From assembly GCF_020734105.1 (NCBI RefSeq), contig NZ_JAJAFR010000002.1, positions 186,001 through 250,000 of the forward strand: a stretch of 64,000 nucleotides of DNA, read 5' to 3'. Shown here one piece after another: positions 1 through 9,819 of this stretch. Position 1 is the stretch's first letter. Every line of letters starts with the position of its first letter. The translations under genes and the position numbers were made by a program. A model generated the notes under the pieces. That model worked only from the letters and a program-made list of their open reading frames with translations. It made no database searches and was not told the origin of the DNA. This stretch comes from Alkalihalobacillus deserti. Lineage in GTDB: Bacteria > Bacillota > Bacilli > Bacillales > Bacillaceae_D.

Positions 1-1061
1 TCAGCTCCAGCGCGGAACAGTTGATTAATGGTTTTACTAACACTTAATGTATTTCCAGGTATTGGTGATGAAGAAAATACAACTGTATCTCCTGGGATAA
101 TTTGAATCTGACGATGTGTACCATTTGCAATTCGTGAAAGAGCTGCCATTGGCTCTCCTTGACTACCTGTACATAAGATGGTTATTTGATTATCTGGTAA
201 TTTATTAATTTGAGATGGTTCAATAAATGTACTTTTTGGTGCATTAATATATCCAAGTTCTTGACCGATCGCCATAACATTTTCCATGCTTCGGCCAAAT
301 ACGGCGATTTTACGTCCGTTTTGTACAGCCGCTTCAACTACTTGTTGAACACGATAAATATTAGAAGCAAATGTCGCAAATATAATACGTCCATCTACTT
401 TACGGAATATACTATTTATACTTTCTCCAACTTTTCTTTCAGACATCGTAAATTCTGGGATTTCGCTATTTGTGCTATCTGATAGTAAACATAAAACCCC
501 TTCTTCACCGATTTTAGCCATTTTCGTCAAGTTAGCTGGTTCACCAACTGGGGTGAAATCAAATTTAAAATCTCCAGTATGAACAATGTTTCCTGGAGGT
601 GTTTTTACTACAATTCCAAAAGCATCAGGAATACTATGAGTTGTGCGGTAGAACGTCACTGATGTTTTTGTAAACTTAACGACTTGGTCCTCTTGAATTT
701 CATGTAACTTTGTTTTACGTAAAAGCCCATGTTCTTCTAATTTACCTTTTAATAAACCTAAAGCTAATTTACCTCCGTAAATAGGAACATTCACAGCTCG
801 TAATAGATAAGGAATTCCACCAATGTGGTCTTCGTGACCATGCGTGATAAAAAGGCCTTTAATCTTATCTTCATTTTTAACTAAATACGTATAATCTGGA
901 ATGACGTAATCAATACCTAGAAGTTCGTCCTCTGGAAACTTAATTCCGGCATCAATTAAAATTATTTCATCTTGGAATTGAACAGCATACGTGTTTTTTC
1001 CGATTTCACCTAAGCCGCCTAATGCGAAAACAGCGGTTTGATTATTTTTTACTTGTTTCAT
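1..1061 (-). CDS. rnjA: Ribonuclease J1, N-terminal part (3' end outside window)
   Basis: Metallo-beta-lactamase/beta-CASP ribonuclease that acts as 5'-3' exonuclease and endonuclease in mRNA turnover and rRNA maturation. About 353 N-terminal residues are present; the reading frame runs off the left edge of the window. The zinc motif HGHEDH lies near residues 74-79, preceded by the family's GGLGEIGKN near residues 15-23, and the later THSIPDAFG and HTGDFKFD stretches fit RNase J. The ATG at 1059-1061 sits 4 bases after the rpoY stop, so the two genes are almost certainly co-transcribed, as in Bacillus subtilis. Identification is secure; only completeness is unknown. Confidence 0.95.
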   Translation of the reverse strand, partial: MKQVKNNQTAVFALGGLGEIGKNTYAVQFQDEIILIDAGIKFPEDELLGIDYVIPDYTYLVKNEDKIKGLFITHGHEDHIGGIPYLLRAVNVPIYGGKLALGLLKGKLEEHGLLRKTKLHEIQEDQVVKFTKTSVTFYRTTHSIPDAFGIVVKTPPGNIVHTGDFKFDFTPVGEPANLTKMAKIGEEGVLCLLSDSTNSEIPEFTMSERKVGESINSIFRKVDGRIIFATFASNIYRVQQVVEAAVQNGRKIAVFGRSMENVMAIGQELGYINAPKSTFIEPSQINKLPDNQITILCTGSQGEPMAALSRIANGTHRQIQIIPGDTVVFSSSPIPGNTLSVSKTINQLFRAGA

Positions 1062-1064
1062 AAA

Positions 1065-1274
1065 TTACAAAGACTCCACAGTGAATGAACCTTTTGACTG
1101 TTCATATTCGAGATATTCTCCAGAGATCGGTGTTACAAATTCAATATTATATTCACGAGGAGCCAGCTTTTTCCGCACATCAGCTTCGCTATCACCTTCC
1201 ACGTAAATCGATTCCGTAAATTCACGAACTGGAACCTGGTTAAACTTCTTTTGAAAATACACTTTAAAAATCAT
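1065..1274 (-). CDS. rpoY: DNA-directed RNA polymerase epsilon subunit
   Basis: Small (69 residues) auxiliary subunit of Firmicute RNA polymerase, formerly YkzG/DUF1447, which binds the core enzyme near the downstream DNA. The protein begins MIFKVYFQKK and has the family's SIYVEGDSEADVRKKL and YNIEFVTPISGEYLEYE stretches. I chose the ATG at 1272-1274 because an AAGGAGAGGT ribosome site lies just upstream; a longer frame starting at 1319 lacks one. It directly precedes rnjA, the same pairing as in B. subtilis. Function of the subunit is known for the family; assignment here is by sequence resemblance and context. Confidence 0.92.
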   Translation of the reverse strand: MIFKVYFQKKFNQVPVREFTESIYVEGDSEADVRKKLAPREYNIEFVTPISGEYLEYEQSKGSFTVESL

Positions 1275-1598
1275 TTTGTACCTCTCCTTACCATTGGTTA
1301 TATTTTCATTATAAAGCAAATGTCACCGTATTTCATGTTTTTATTTTATCCGGTACATTATGAAGCTTTTTTCTTAATTATAAATGATAAGTATTGACGG
1401 TTACGTTTCTGATTAAACTTCAATTAAACGGTTTTTCGGAAGTAAATTTTTACAACCTTTTACGATTTTCTTTCTCCATCTACGTAGCATTATGGTTCAC
1501 ATCCTTTTAGTTTTGCTTATACATGTAAATAACAGTCGTTAGTGAGGTTTGATATGTATAGTATGTGTTGGATGTGACCCGCCTGTTCAAGGTAATAA

Positions 1599-1679
1599 AT
1601 GGATAAAAAAACCCAAGTTAGTAGATTAGATCAATTAGGAATGTCTGACTTCTTGAATTCAATTCGTCAATACATCTAA
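1599..1679 (+). CDS. Candidate 26-residue peptide, unknown function
   Basis: ATG at 1599 opens a frame for MDKKTQVSRLDQLGMSDFLN followed by SIRQYI and TAA. AAGG precedes the start by about 6 bases, a plausible though weak ribosome site. I recognise no family. It lies alone on the plus strand between minus-strand rpoY and def, and its early codons overlap one arm of the putative def terminator, which argues for caution. No clear promoter was seen. It is listed because the composition looks protein-like (mixed charge, hydrophobic spacing) and the gap is otherwise empty. Confidence 0.25.
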   Translation: MDKKTQVSRLDQLGMSDFLNSIRQYI

Positions 1680-1700
1680 AAATCAGTACTAAATTGGGTT
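1608..1700 (-). terminator. Probable terminator of def
   Basis: Arms 1610-1623 and 1687-1700 are complementary at 13 of 14 positions. Read on the minus strand the distal arm ends in GGGTTTTTTT, as expected for an intrinsic terminator 23 bases after the def stop. The 63-base loop is unusually long, so confidence is moderate. Confidence 0.5.
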
Positions 1701-1722
1701 TACTAAATTAATATATTCAATT

Positions 1723-2259
1723 TCAAAGTTCTTTTTTTAATTTATCTTTGAATTCGTCAATTCGATCATAAAACATAATTCCATTTAGATGATCTAATTC
1801 ATGTTGGAAAACGATGGCTACTAAGCCCCGTAATCTTAATGAGACTTCTTCACCTTCTAAAGTGGTTCCTTTTACGGTAATACGAGAATATCTAGGAACT
1901 AAACCGGGTATATCTCTGTCTACAGAAAGGCAGCCTTCTCCACCTTCAAGATGCGTTTCTTCAATTGAATGACTTACAATTCTTGGATTGAAAAGACCCA
2001 TACTATAAAGTTTATCTTGTTCATCTGTTACATGGACTGCGAACATTCTTTTAGAAATACCGATTTGTGGAGCGGCTACACCAACTCCAGGTCTTAGTTC
2101 ATATTGTTCAGCAAGTTCAGGGTCTTGACTATTGATGACAAAGTCTAACATATCTTTAAGAATTTTTTTGTCTTTAGCACTAGCTGGAAGAGGGACTTCT
2201 TCTGCAATTTTTCTAAGTACAGGGTCACCTTCTCTAACGATGTCTTTCATTGTTAACAT
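1723..2259 (-). CDS. def: Peptide deformylase
   Basis: Iron/zinc-dependent hydrolase that removes the N-formyl group from the initiator methionine of nascent proteins. All three family motifs are present: GVGVAAPQIG (residues 58-67), EGCLSV (108-113, metal-ligand cysteine) and HELDH (153-157, two metal-ligand histidines and the catalytic glutamate). The length of 178 residues and the insertion between motifs 1 and 2 match Gram-positive type 2 enzymes (B. subtilis DefB/YkrB). The ATG at 2257-2259 is preceded by AAGGAGTG. It lies between rpoY and ykyA/pdh as in B. subtilis. Essential or near-essential housekeeping enzyme. Confidence 0.95.
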   Translation of the reverse strand: MLTMKDIVREGDPVLRKIAEEVPLPASAKDKKILKDMLDFVINSQDPELAEQYELRPGVGVAAPQIGISKRMFAVHVTDEQDKLYSMGLFNPRIVSHSIEETHLEGGEGCLSVDRDIPGLVPRYSRITVKGTTLEGEEVSLRLRGLVAIVFQHELDHLNGIMFYDRIDEFKDKLKKEL

Positions 2260-2360
2260 ATGTATTCACTCCTTTTGCACCTACGTTTACTTTATGAAGA
2301 AATAATCAAAATATCAAGTAGTATTCTTTGTTTTATAATGAATTATAAATAAAATAGGAA

Positions 2361-2396
2361 AAAGAAGGAGCAAGGCACTTCCTTAGCTCCTTCTTT
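2361..2396 (-). terminator. Intrinsic terminator of the yjcZ-type gene
   Basis: An 11-bp inverted repeat (AAAGAAGGAGC at 2361-2371 with its complement at 2386-2396) lies just after the stop of the small minus-strand gene and is followed on that strand by pyrimidine-rich sequence. The flanking A and T runs would let it act in both directions. Confidence 0.7.
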
Positions 2397-2405
2397 TTTA
2401 TCAGT

Positions 2406-2594
2406 TTAGCAATGGCCAAATTTAGAAGCGCCAACGATGATAAGCAGGATGAAAAGTACTACGATTAACGCGAATCCTCTTCCTGCACCTGGAGCATAAG
2501 CGCCAGCTACAGCCGGAGCGCCATAACCGTAACCACAAGGGTCCGTACATCCATAACCTGCACCATAACCTGCACCATATCCGTATCCAAACAT
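2406..2594 (-). CDS. YjcZ-family sporulation peptide
   Basis: A 62-residue peptide with a Gly/Tyr-rich N-terminal half (repeated GYGAGYG, about residues 3-26) and a single hydrophobic segment (about 41-57, [17 protein letters not shown]). This arrangement defines the YjcZ family, small spore-associated membrane peptides abundant in Bacillaceae; their exact role is unknown. The ATG at 2592-2594 follows an AAAGGAGGAA ribosome site; a longer frame from 2654 has none. It is monocistronic with its own terminator, which suits a late sporulation promoter, although I did not identify one. Confidence 0.85.
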   Translation of the reverse strand: MFGYGYGAGYGAGYGCTDPCGYGYGAPAVAGAYAPGAGRGFALIVVLFILLIIVGASKFGHC

Positions 2595-2855
2595 TTTGCA
2601 TTCCTCCTTTATCTTTGTACCGCAGTAACTGCGATTCAATATTACATTATGCATCTCAAGGAATTGTGGTTGGACGAATGCCTATTTTTAATCCATTAAA
2701 TTCAAAATTTTTAATGGACAGGCTCATATTAGATTTGTTGGGCTCATATACTAGCAGAGGTAAGATTTATCAAAACTAGTTGTCATTTGGTACTTATTGG
2801 ATTAGTGTAAAATTGTGAGTTTATGGGTACAGTGAAACTGGGATAGGGGGATTAA

Positions 2856-3506
2856 ATGTTGAGTTTTAAAAAATGGGTAATGACTTTATTTGTTATTGGA
2901 ATGCTTGCGGGGTGTGGAGAGCAGTCGATAGATACGATATATCAGCATCTAGAGGCTGCTGTTGTTTTTGAAGAACCATTTGAACAACAACAAGAACCAT
3001 TACAAAAAGCCGAATTGAAAGAGAATAAGATTTTCGAAGAAATTATTGCTCTAGGCCTTAGTGATCTTGACGAAGTAGTTCGTCTTGCAGATGAGGCAAT
3101 TGTATCAATTGAAGCTCGTGAAGCAATGGTAGCTAAAGAGAAAAGTAGTCTTGAAAAAAGCTTTGTTGAATTTAAAAAAGTAGAAGCAGAAATAGAAAAT
3201 ATAACTGAAGAAAAGTTAGTTGAAATGATTCAACCTTTAGTAGATAGTATGCAAGCAAGGTATAAAAGTTATAATAATTTACATGATATTTATATAAAGA
3301 CTACCGCTGAGGATCGAGTTCTATTTGAAATGTTAAAAACAGAGGAATTGGAGCTTGAAGATCTTCAAACACAAATAGATAAAGTTAATGAGTTATATGT
3401 AGAAGTAGAGAATTATAAAGAAAATTTTAATCATTCAACAGATCAATATAATCAACTAAAAAGAGACTTTTATGATGTGGCAGGGCTTAACGTACAGTAT
3501 GAATAG
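2856..3506 (+). CDS. ykyA: YkyA-type putative cell-wall-binding lipoprotein
   Basis: 216 residues with a lipoprotein signal: hydrophobic stretch, lipobox MLAGC with the acylated cysteine at residue 20. The rest is acidic and strongly helical with heptad-like Leu/Glu patterns (about residues 45-200), as in the YkyA family of putative cell-wall-binding lipoproteins. Position between def and pdhA matches B. subtilis ykyA. The ATG has a GGATAGGGGG ribosome site upstream. A terminator hairpin overlaps its last codons, separating it from the pdh operon. Function of the family is not established. Confidence 0.85.
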   Translation: MLSFKKWVMTLFVIGMLAGCGEQSIDTIYQHLEAAVVFEEPFEQQQEPLQKAELKENKIFEEIIALGLSDLDEVVRLADEAIVSIEAREAMVAKEKSSLEKSFVEFKKVEAEIENITEEKLVEMIQPLVDSMQARYKSYNNLHDIYIKTTAEDRVLFEMLKTEELELEDLQTQIDKVNELYVEVENYKENFNHSTDQYNQLKRDFYDVAGLNVQYE

Positions 3507-3523
3507 TGCGTTAGGCTTTTTTT
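3485..3523 (+). terminator. Intrinsic terminator of ykyA
   Basis: An 11-bp stem allowing G-U pairs (3485-3495 with 3506-3516) is followed by a run of seven T. The 5' arm lies inside the last ykyA codons. Confidence 0.75.
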
Positions 3524-3636
3524 GTCTGAATTCCAACGTCCTGTACTAGTATTATTTGTAATTGTAATACAACAGTTTTTTCTCAGGAATAATTATTGAG
3601 TTATTTTTTTTTTGGTAAAAACGTTAAGCAAAAGGA

Positions 3637-3666
3637 TTGACGGAGTTTGTGTAAATAGAGTAGACT
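3637..3666 (+). promoter_or_regulatory. Sigma-A-type promoter of the pdh operon
   Basis: TTGACG (3637-3642), an 18-base spacer and TAGACT (3661-3666) form a good sigma-A promoter. Transcription would start near 3673, leaving a leader of roughly 255 bases before the pdhA GTG start. The leader contains a 7-bp hairpin (TCAGTAA/TTACTGA around 3759-3778) and a short ribosome-site-bearing frame at 3801-3830. Confidence 0.6.
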
Positions 3667-3800
3667 TATTTTTATAAGTATCATTGTATTACTTTGTTGG
3701 TTAAATGACTAATACAGATAATTTTTTTGGTTTTGTCGAGATGGATCTTAAAGATTCTCTCAGTAATAAGGTTACTGAATTTCATACTCGGAGGTTATGG

Positions 3801-3830
3801 ATGAGTATAGTTTGGGTATCCTATGTGTGA
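3801..3830 (+). CDS. Candidate 9-residue leader peptide ahead of pdhA
   Basis: Within the pdh leader, TCGGAGG is followed after 6 bases by ATG and the codons for MSIVWVSYV and TGA. The ribosome site is stronger than that of pdhA itself. A second overlapping ATG at 3797 would give a 15-residue peptide but lies too close to the ribosome site. It could be translated as an upstream regulatory frame, or be chance; there is no homology to judge by. Confidence 0.3.
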   Translation: MSIVWVSYV

Positions 3831-3859
3831 GATTTGTCAAATAACTTAAATTCTCATAA

Positions 3860-5014
<1,155 letters not shown>

Positions 5015-5017
5015 CCA

Positions 5018-5995
5018 ATGGCACAAATGACGATGATTCAAGCAATTACAGATGCGATGCGTAATGAGCTTAAGAATAATGAAGATGTACTTGTGTTTGG
5101 TGAAGACGTTGGTCAAAACGGAGGAGTGTTCCGTGCGACTGAAGGCTTACAAAAAGAATTTGGCGAAGAACGCGTATTTGATACACCACTTGCAGAGTCT
5201 GGTATTGGTGGTTTAGCAATTGGTTTAGGACTTACCGGTTTTCGTCCAGTTATGGAGATTCAATTTTTTGGATTCTTATTTGAAGTATTCGATTCTGTAG
5301 CTGGTCAAATGAACCGTATGCGCTACCGTACAGGTGGTAAGCTAACGTCTCCAATTACGGTTCGTTCTCCTTTTGGAGGTGGTGTGAAAACGCCTGAGAT
5401 GCATGCTGATAGTTTAGAGGGGCTAGTTGCACAGACTCCAGGATTAAAGGTTGTTATTCCTGCAACTCCTTATGATGCAAAAGGGTTATTAATTTCAGCG
5501 ATTCGTGATAACGACCCAGTTGTTTTCCTTGAACATATGAAGCTTTATCGTTCTTTCCGTGCGGAAGTACCAGAAGAAGAGTACACAATTCCACTTGGGA
5601 AAGCTGATATAAAGCGTGAAGGTAAAGATTTAACTATTGTTACATACGGAGCAATGGTCCATTCTTCCCTTAAAGCTGCGGAAGAGCTAGAAAAAGAGGG
5701 AATTGATGTGGAAGTCATTGATTTGATGACAATTAGCCCACTTGATATTGATACGATTATTTCTTCTGTAGAAAAGACGAACCGCGCAATCGTTGTTCAA
5801 GAAGCTCAAAAACAAGCTGGGATCGCAGCTAATGTAGTTGCAGAAATTACAGAACGTGCTATTTTAAGTCTTGAAGCACCAGTACTTCGAGTTACCGCTC
5901 CAGATACTGTTTATCCATTTGCAGCAGCTGAAGATGCTTGGCTACCTGATTATAAAGGAATCGTTGAAACGGCAAAGAAAGTTATTAATTTCTAA
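5018..5995 (+). CDS. pdhB: Pyruvate dehydrogenase E1 component, beta subunit
   Basis: Beta subunit of E1 (325 residues); with PdhA it forms the alpha2beta2 tetramer whose interface binds thiamine diphosphate. The N-terminal [18 protein letters not shown] stretch carries the conserved catalytic-site glutamate, followed by [16 protein letters not shown] and the C-terminal transketolase domain with [10 protein letters not shown]. Starts with ATG immediately after pdhA, so translation is probably coupled. A hairpin-T-run lies between this gene and pdhC. Confidence 0.96.
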   Translation: MAQMTMIQAITDAMRNELKNNEDVLVFGEDVGQNGGVFRATEGLQKEFGEERVFDTPLAESGIGGLAIGLGLTGFRPVMEIQFFGFLFEVFDSVAGQMNRMRYRTGGKLTSPITVRSPFGGGVKTPEMHADSLEGLVAQTPGLKVVIPATPYDAKGLLISAIRDNDPVVFLEHMKLYRSFRAEVPEEEYTIPLGKADIKREGKDLTIVTYGAMVHSSLKAAEELEKEGIDVEVIDLMTISPLDIDTIISSVEKTNRAIVVQEAQKQAGIAANVVAEITERAILSLEAPVLRVTAPDTVYPFAAAEDAWLPDYKGIVETAKKVINF

Positions 5996-6024
5996 TATAA
6001 CTTTTAAACAATAGACAAGCGCTG

Positions 6025-6053
6025 AAAAGAAAAGATGTTAGTCTTTTCTTTTT
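6025..6053 (+). terminator. Terminator-like hairpin between pdhB and pdhC
   Basis: A perfect 11-bp stem (AAAAGAAAAGA at 6025-6035 with its complement 6042-6052), 6-base loop and short T run, lying in the only sizeable gap of the operon (94 bases). It is AT-rich and thus weak; it may cause partial termination or set the 3' end of a pdhAB message. Confidence 0.5.
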
Positions 6054-6089
6054 AACTAATAATGTGTTTATTAAAAGGAGGCACTTCAA

Positions 6090-7382
6090 GTGGCATATGA
6101 GTTTAAACTGCCTGATATTGGTGAAGGTATTCATGAAGGTGAGATTGTAAAGTGGTTTGTTAAACCAGGTGATGAGATCAAGGAAGATGATATTCTTCTT
6201 GAAGTTCAAAACGATAAAGCTGTTGTAGAAATTCCATCTCCAGTCGATGGAAAAGTTCTTGAAATTAAAGTGGAAGAAGGAACAGTTAGTATTGTTGGTG
6301 ATGTTCTTTTAACAATTGACGCAGGCGATGCAAATCCTGCGGAAGAGGAAAGTGCTCAAGAACCAGCTGCTGAAGCTGAACCAACTAAAGAAGAAGTAAC
6401 TAAGTCTTCTGAGCCTGCTGCTGATACAGCTAATGATGATGTTAATAGTGGCGCTCGCGTTATTGCAATGCCTTCAGTTCGTAAGTATGCACGTGAAAAA
6501 GGTGTTGCTATTCAAAAAGTAACAGCTACTGGTAAAAATGGTCGAGTGCTGAAAGAAGATGTAGATGCATTCTTAAACGGCGGTGCTACAACGGAAGCTA
6601 CAGCGCTATCTGAAGCCAAAGAGGAAGCGACTGCTCCTTCAGCGACAACAAAACCTGAACCCGTTTCGATTCCAGTTGGTGAACTTGAAGAGCGTGTTCC
6701 GCTTAAAGGGGTACGTAAGGCAATTGCAAAAGCGATGGTTAATTCAAAGCACACTGCACCTCATGTTACTCACATGGACGAAATTGAAGTTTCTAATTTA
6801 GTGGCTCATCGTAAAGAATATAAAACCATTGCTGCAGAGCAAGGGACAAAGTTAACTTACTTGCCGTATGTAGTTAAAGCTCTCACAGCAGCGCTACGTA
6901 AATTTCCTACTCTTAATGCATCTATTGACGATGCAAATGAAGAGATTGTTTATAAAAAGTACTTTAATATTGGTATCGCAGCAGATACGGAGCATGGTCT
7001 TTTTGTACCTGTTGTTAAAGATGCTGATCGCAAATCGATTTTTGCTCTTGCTGATGAAATTAATGAGTTGGCAGCAAAAGCTCGTGATGGTAAACTTAGT
7101 GGTGCAGAAATGAAGGGCGGGTCAGCCACGATCTCTAATGTGGGTTCTGCTCGAGGACTTTGGTTTACACCTGTTATTAATCATCCTGAAGTAGCTATTT
7201 TAGGTATTGGTCGCATTGAAGAAAAACCAGTCGTAAAGAACGGTGAAATTGTAGCTGCACCTGTTTTGGCTTTATCTTTAAGTTATGATCACCGTCTAAT
7301 TGATGGCGTTACAGCTCAGAATGCACTAAACCACGTGAAACGTCTTTTAAATGATCCGCAATTATTATTAATGGAGGGGTAA
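6090..7382 (+). CDS. pdhC: Dihydrolipoyllysine acetyltransferase (E2 of PDH)
   Basis: Core acetyltransferase of the complex, 430 residues. Domains in order: one lipoyl domain (about 1-80) with the lipoylated lysine at residue 43 in [10 protein letters not shown]; an Ala/Glu/Pro-rich flexible linker (about 85-120); the peripheral-subunit-binding domain (about 124-163, [13 protein letters not shown]...VLKEDVDAF); a second linker; and the catalytic domain ending in the active-site motif DHRLIDG near residue 400. Strong AAAGGAGG ribosome site. Transfers acetyl groups to CoA in the cytoplasm. Confidence 0.96.
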   Translation: MAYEFKLPDIGEGIHEGEIVKWFVKPGDEIKEDDILLEVQNDKAVVEIPSPVDGKVLEIKVEEGTVSIVGDVLLTIDAGDANPAEEESAQEPAAEAEPTKEEVTKSSEPAADTANDDVNSGARVIAMPSVRKYAREKGVAIQKVTATGKNGRVLKEDVDAFLNGGATTEATALSEAKEEATAPSATTKPEPVSIPVGELEERVPLKGVRKAIAKAMVNSKHTAPHVTHMDEIEVSNLVAHRKEYKTIAAEQGTKLTYLPYVVKALTAALRKFPTLNASIDDANEEIVYKKYFNIGIAADTEHGLFVPVVKDADRKSIFALADEINELAAKARDGKLSGAEMKGGSATISNVGSARGLWFTPVINHPEVAILGIGRIEEKPVVKNGEIVAAPVLALSLSYDHRLIDGVTAQNALNHVKRLLNDPQLLLMEG

Positions 7383-7386
7383 GTAC

Positions 7387-8796
7387 ATGGTTGTAGGAGA
7401 TTTCGCAAAAGAAGTAGATACGCTTGTCATTGGTTCAGGTCCTGGAGGTTATGTTGCAGCAATTCGTGCAGCACAACTAGGACAAAAAGTAACAATTGTT
7501 GAAAAAGGAGAAGTGGGCGGCGTTTGTTTAAACGTTGGTTGTATTCCTTCTAAAGCATTAATATCTGTTGGTCACCGTTTTCATAATGCTAATCATTCTG
7601 AGGATATGGGAATTATCGCAGAAAAAGTTTCAATAAACTTTGATAAAGTTCAAGAATGGAAAGCATCTGTTGTTAAAAAGTTAACAGGTGGGGTTGAAGG
7701 ACTTCTTAAAGGAAATAAAGTGGAAATCGTTCGTGGTGAAGCTTATTTTGCTTCTGAGAATTCTGTACGTATTATGGACGAAAAAAGTGCACAAACATAC
7801 AATTTTAAAAATTGTATTATCGCAACAGGATCACGTCCAATAGAAATTCCTGCATTCAAATACACGGATCGCGTAATTAATTCAACCGGAGCGCTTGCTC
7901 TTAAAGAAGTACCTAAAAAGATGGTTGTAATTGGTGGAGGCTACATCGGTATCGAATTAGCAGGGGCTTACTCTAACATGGGAGCAGAAGTTGTTGTTCT
8001 TGAAGGAAGTAAGCAAATTCTTGGCGGTTTTGAAAAGCAAATGGCCAAGCTTGTTGAACGTCGTCTAAAGAAGAACGGTGTAGAATTTAAGATGGAAGCA
8101 CTTGCTAAAGGCGTAGAAGAGTCTGAAACGGGTGTTAAAGTTACCGCTGAAGTAAAAGGCAAAGAAGAAGTATTTGAAGCTGATTACTGTTTAGTAACGG
8201 TAGGTCGTAAGCCAAATACGGATGAGCTTGGTCTTGAACAAATTGGTGTTGAACTTACTGAACGTGGTGTTGTAAAAATTGACAAACAATGTCGTACGAA
8301 TGTTTCTAACATCTATGCGATTGGAGACATTGTTGAAGGACCTCCACTTGCTCACAAAGCATCTTATGAAGGTAAGATTGCAGCTGAGGCTATTGCAGGA
8401 GAGAAATCAGAAGTTGATTACTTAGCTATCCCAGCAGTAGTATTCTCTGAGCCAGAACTTGCAAGTGTTGGTTACACTGAAGCAGAAGCTAAAGAAGCTG
8501 GATTCGATGTAATAGCTTCTAAATTCCCGTTTGCAGCCAATGGACGTGCATTATCACTTAATGAGGCTGACGGTTTCATGAAGCTTATAACCCGCAAAGA
8601 GGACGGCCTTGTAGTCGGAGCTCAAATTGCTGGTCCGAATGCTTCTGATATGATTGCTGAACTTGGTCTTGCCATTGAAACAGGGATGACGGCTGAAGAT
8701 ATTGCCTTAACCATTCATGCTCATCCTTCTCTCGGTGAGATTACAATGGAAGCGGCAGAAGTAGCGTTAGGAACACCTATTCACATCATAAAATAA
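7387..8796 (+). CDS. pdhD: Dihydrolipoyl dehydrogenase (E3)
   Basis: FAD-containing E3 of the pyruvate dehydrogenase complex, 469 residues, probably shared with other 2-oxo-acid dehydrogenases. Visible features: FAD-binding [10 protein letters not shown] near residue 17, redox-active cysteines 46 and 51 in [15 protein letters not shown]-binding GGGYIGIE, and the catalytic His446-Glu451 pair in HAHPSLGE. The start codon is 4 bases after the pdhC stop with GGAGGGG just upstream. Last gene of the operon, followed by a strong terminator. Confidence 0.96.
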   Translation: MVVGDFAKEVDTLVIGSGPGGYVAAIRAAQLGQKVTIVEKGEVGGVCLNVGCIPSKALISVGHRFHNANHSEDMGIIAEKVSINFDKVQEWKASVVKKLTGGVEGLLKGNKVEIVRGEAYFASENSVRIMDEKSAQTYNFKNCIIATGSRPIEIPAFKYTDRVINSTGALALKEVPKKMVVIGGGYIGIELAGAYSNMGAEVVVLEGSKQILGGFEKQMAKLVERRLKKNGVEFKMEALAKGVEESETGVKVTAEVKGKEEVFEADYCLVTVGRKPNTDELGLEQIGVELTERGVVKIDKQCRTNVSNIYAIGDIVEGPPLAHKASYEGKIAAEAIAGEKSEVDYLAIPAVVFSEPELASVGYTEAEAKEAGFDVIASKFPFAANGRALSLNEADGFMKLITRKEDGLVVGAQIAGPNASDMIAELGLAIETGMTAEDIALTIHAHPSLGEITMEAAEVALGTPIHIIK

Positions 8797-8797
8797 T

Positions 8798-8836
8798 GAC
8801 CAAAAAAGACATCTATTAGGGTGTCTTTTTTTGGTC
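8798..8836 (+). terminator. Terminator of the pdh operon
   Basis: GACCAAAAAAGACA(T) at 8798-8812 pairs with the complementary segment ending in GGTC at 8836; the 3' arm contains a T-rich run. Symmetrical enough to act in both directions. Confidence 0.85.
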
Positions 8837-8907
8837 TTAAAACATACTTGTCAACTCGGAATAACAGGGATATTGTTAGTGTAACAAATTAAACTTATCG
8901 GAATTAA

Positions 8908-9062
8908 ATGAGTAGAGAAAAATAAAGGTTTTTAAAGCTCAAAAAGAATTAAGAGAACTGACAAGCTTTACGACTTGGTTAGAGATGAAACAAAAAGCAG
9001 AAGAAATTTACTATGAGCGTTATCCATTTGGAATACAACCTGTGCATTTAAATGGTGCATAG
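8908..9062 (+). pseudogene. Possible small gene with a one-base frameshift
   Basis: From 8925 an open frame without its own ATG encodes KVFKAQKELRELTSFTTWLE and MKQKAEEIYYERYPFGIQPV, ending HLNGA at 9062. An ATG at 8908 opens a 5-codon frame (MSREK) that stops at once; one extra A in the A-run 8918-8922 would join the two into a 50-residue protein. Alternatives are translation from an AUA at 8922 or only from the internal ATG at 8985. I recognise no family. It lies between the pdhD terminator and the convergent hairpin at 9081. The amphipathic, charged sequence looks like real protein rather than noise. Confidence 0.35.
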
Positions 9063-9080
9063 GTTGCATTTTATGGCAGT

Positions 9081-9119
9081 AAAAAGCCAGTCTTTTTACT
9101 AATAAAAGACTGGCTTTTT
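9081..9119. terminator. Bidirectional terminator
   Basis: AAAAAGCCAGTCTTTT (9081-9096) pairs perfectly with AAAAGACTGGCTTTTT (9104-9119). A and T runs on both sides let it serve the plus-strand small frame and the convergent minus-strand lipoprotein gene, whose stop lies inside it. Confidence 0.85.
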
Positions 9120-9557
9120 GTATGTATAAAGTTGTAAGACCGTATCAGAAAAGAAAGAGTAAGAAAGTTTGGTTTCTTTCTCAAGATGGAAAGTCTCCAC
9201 TAAATGTGCTAATATTTCATCTTTTGAGAATATGCCTTCCATTCTCAAATCCTCTTGCTCTCCTGTTAGGACCAACATGGTTGGGAATTGTTCAATATTA
9301 AAATACCGTACCAAATCACGATCTTTTGCATCGATGATTAACAGCGAAGGAATATTATTTGGATATGTTTGTTTTAATTCTAATAAAGCATCATAATACG
9401 TTTTTTCCTCTTGCATTTTAGAGGAATCGGAAAATAGAACAGTAATGGTTTCTTCGTCATGTTTCAGCAAAGGATGTTCTATCGACGTCGCTGTTGAAAA
9501 ACAAGAACTTAATAAAAAAATAGAGCTTATAATCATCAGTTCGATATACTTATCCAT
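9099..9557 (-). CDS. Thioredoxin-like small lipoprotein (Slp position)
   Basis: 152 residues with an N-terminal hydrophobic segment and lipobox LLSSC (Cys about residue 19), so probably anchored to the outer face of the membrane. The body has a thioredoxin-fold look: TVLFSDSS strand, then SLLIIDAKDRDLVRYFNIEQFPTMLV with the cis-proline region FPT, but no CXXC, so it is not an oxidoreductase. B. subtilis carries slp (small peptidoglycan-associated lipoprotein) at the same place after pdhD; this is probably its counterpart, though I judge that from position and signal rather than clear similarity. An AAGGAAGTG ribosome site precedes the ATG. Confidence 0.65.
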   Translation of the reverse strand: MDKYIELMIISSIFLLSSCFSTATSIEHPLLKHDEETITVLFSDSSKMQEEKTYYDALLELKQTYPNNIPSLLIIDAKDRDLVRYFNIEQFPTMLVLTGEQEDLRMEGIFSKDEILAHLVETFHLEKETKLSYSFFSDTVLQLYTYKKPVFY

Positions 9558-9681
9558 TACTATTTCACTTCCTTATCTTACAAAATGATACTCTATGATA
9601 ATTCATTCTAACATGCATTATTCAACTTTGAGTGTCTGTTATAGAAATGTAATGAAATAGAAATATTTAGGAGTTATATAT

Positions 9682-9724
9682 AGAAGAAAGGATGTCCAAT
9701 CATGGATTGGACATCCTTTCTTCT
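9682..9724. repeat. Perfect 20-bp inverted repeat
   Basis: Arms 9682-9701 and 9705-9724 are fully complementary with a 3-base loop. It lies between two minus-strand genes, about 95 bases after the BCCT gene stop. There is no T run on either side, so it is either a processed or factor-assisted 3' end, an RNA stability hairpin, or a small repeat. Confidence 0.7.
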
Positions 9725-9819
9725 TAAAAGATAAGGAAGTGTAAAATTTGAGTGAATACCAGATGGTTTTCAATGAAGTATGAAAGTTTATTCTAAGAAC
9801 TGAACGCTCTGCGGTTTTC

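Larger units (their letters stand above)
1275..1722. other. Intergenic region between rpoY and def
   Basis: A 448-base gap. In B. subtilis a HAD phosphatase gene (ykrA) lies here; none is visible. It contains the probable def terminator (1608-1700, minus strand) and a 26-codon open frame on the plus strand (1599-1679). The rest is AT-rich with no other structure that I can support. Confidence 0.6.

Noticed and set aside
210-482. 90-codon plus-strand frame inside rnjA
   Set aside because: Antisense shadow; the minus strand encodes unmistakable RNase J1.
3615-3632. CcpA cre-like sequence upstream of the pdh promoter (AAAAACGTTAAGCA)
   Set aside because: At least three mismatches at conserved positions of the consensus.
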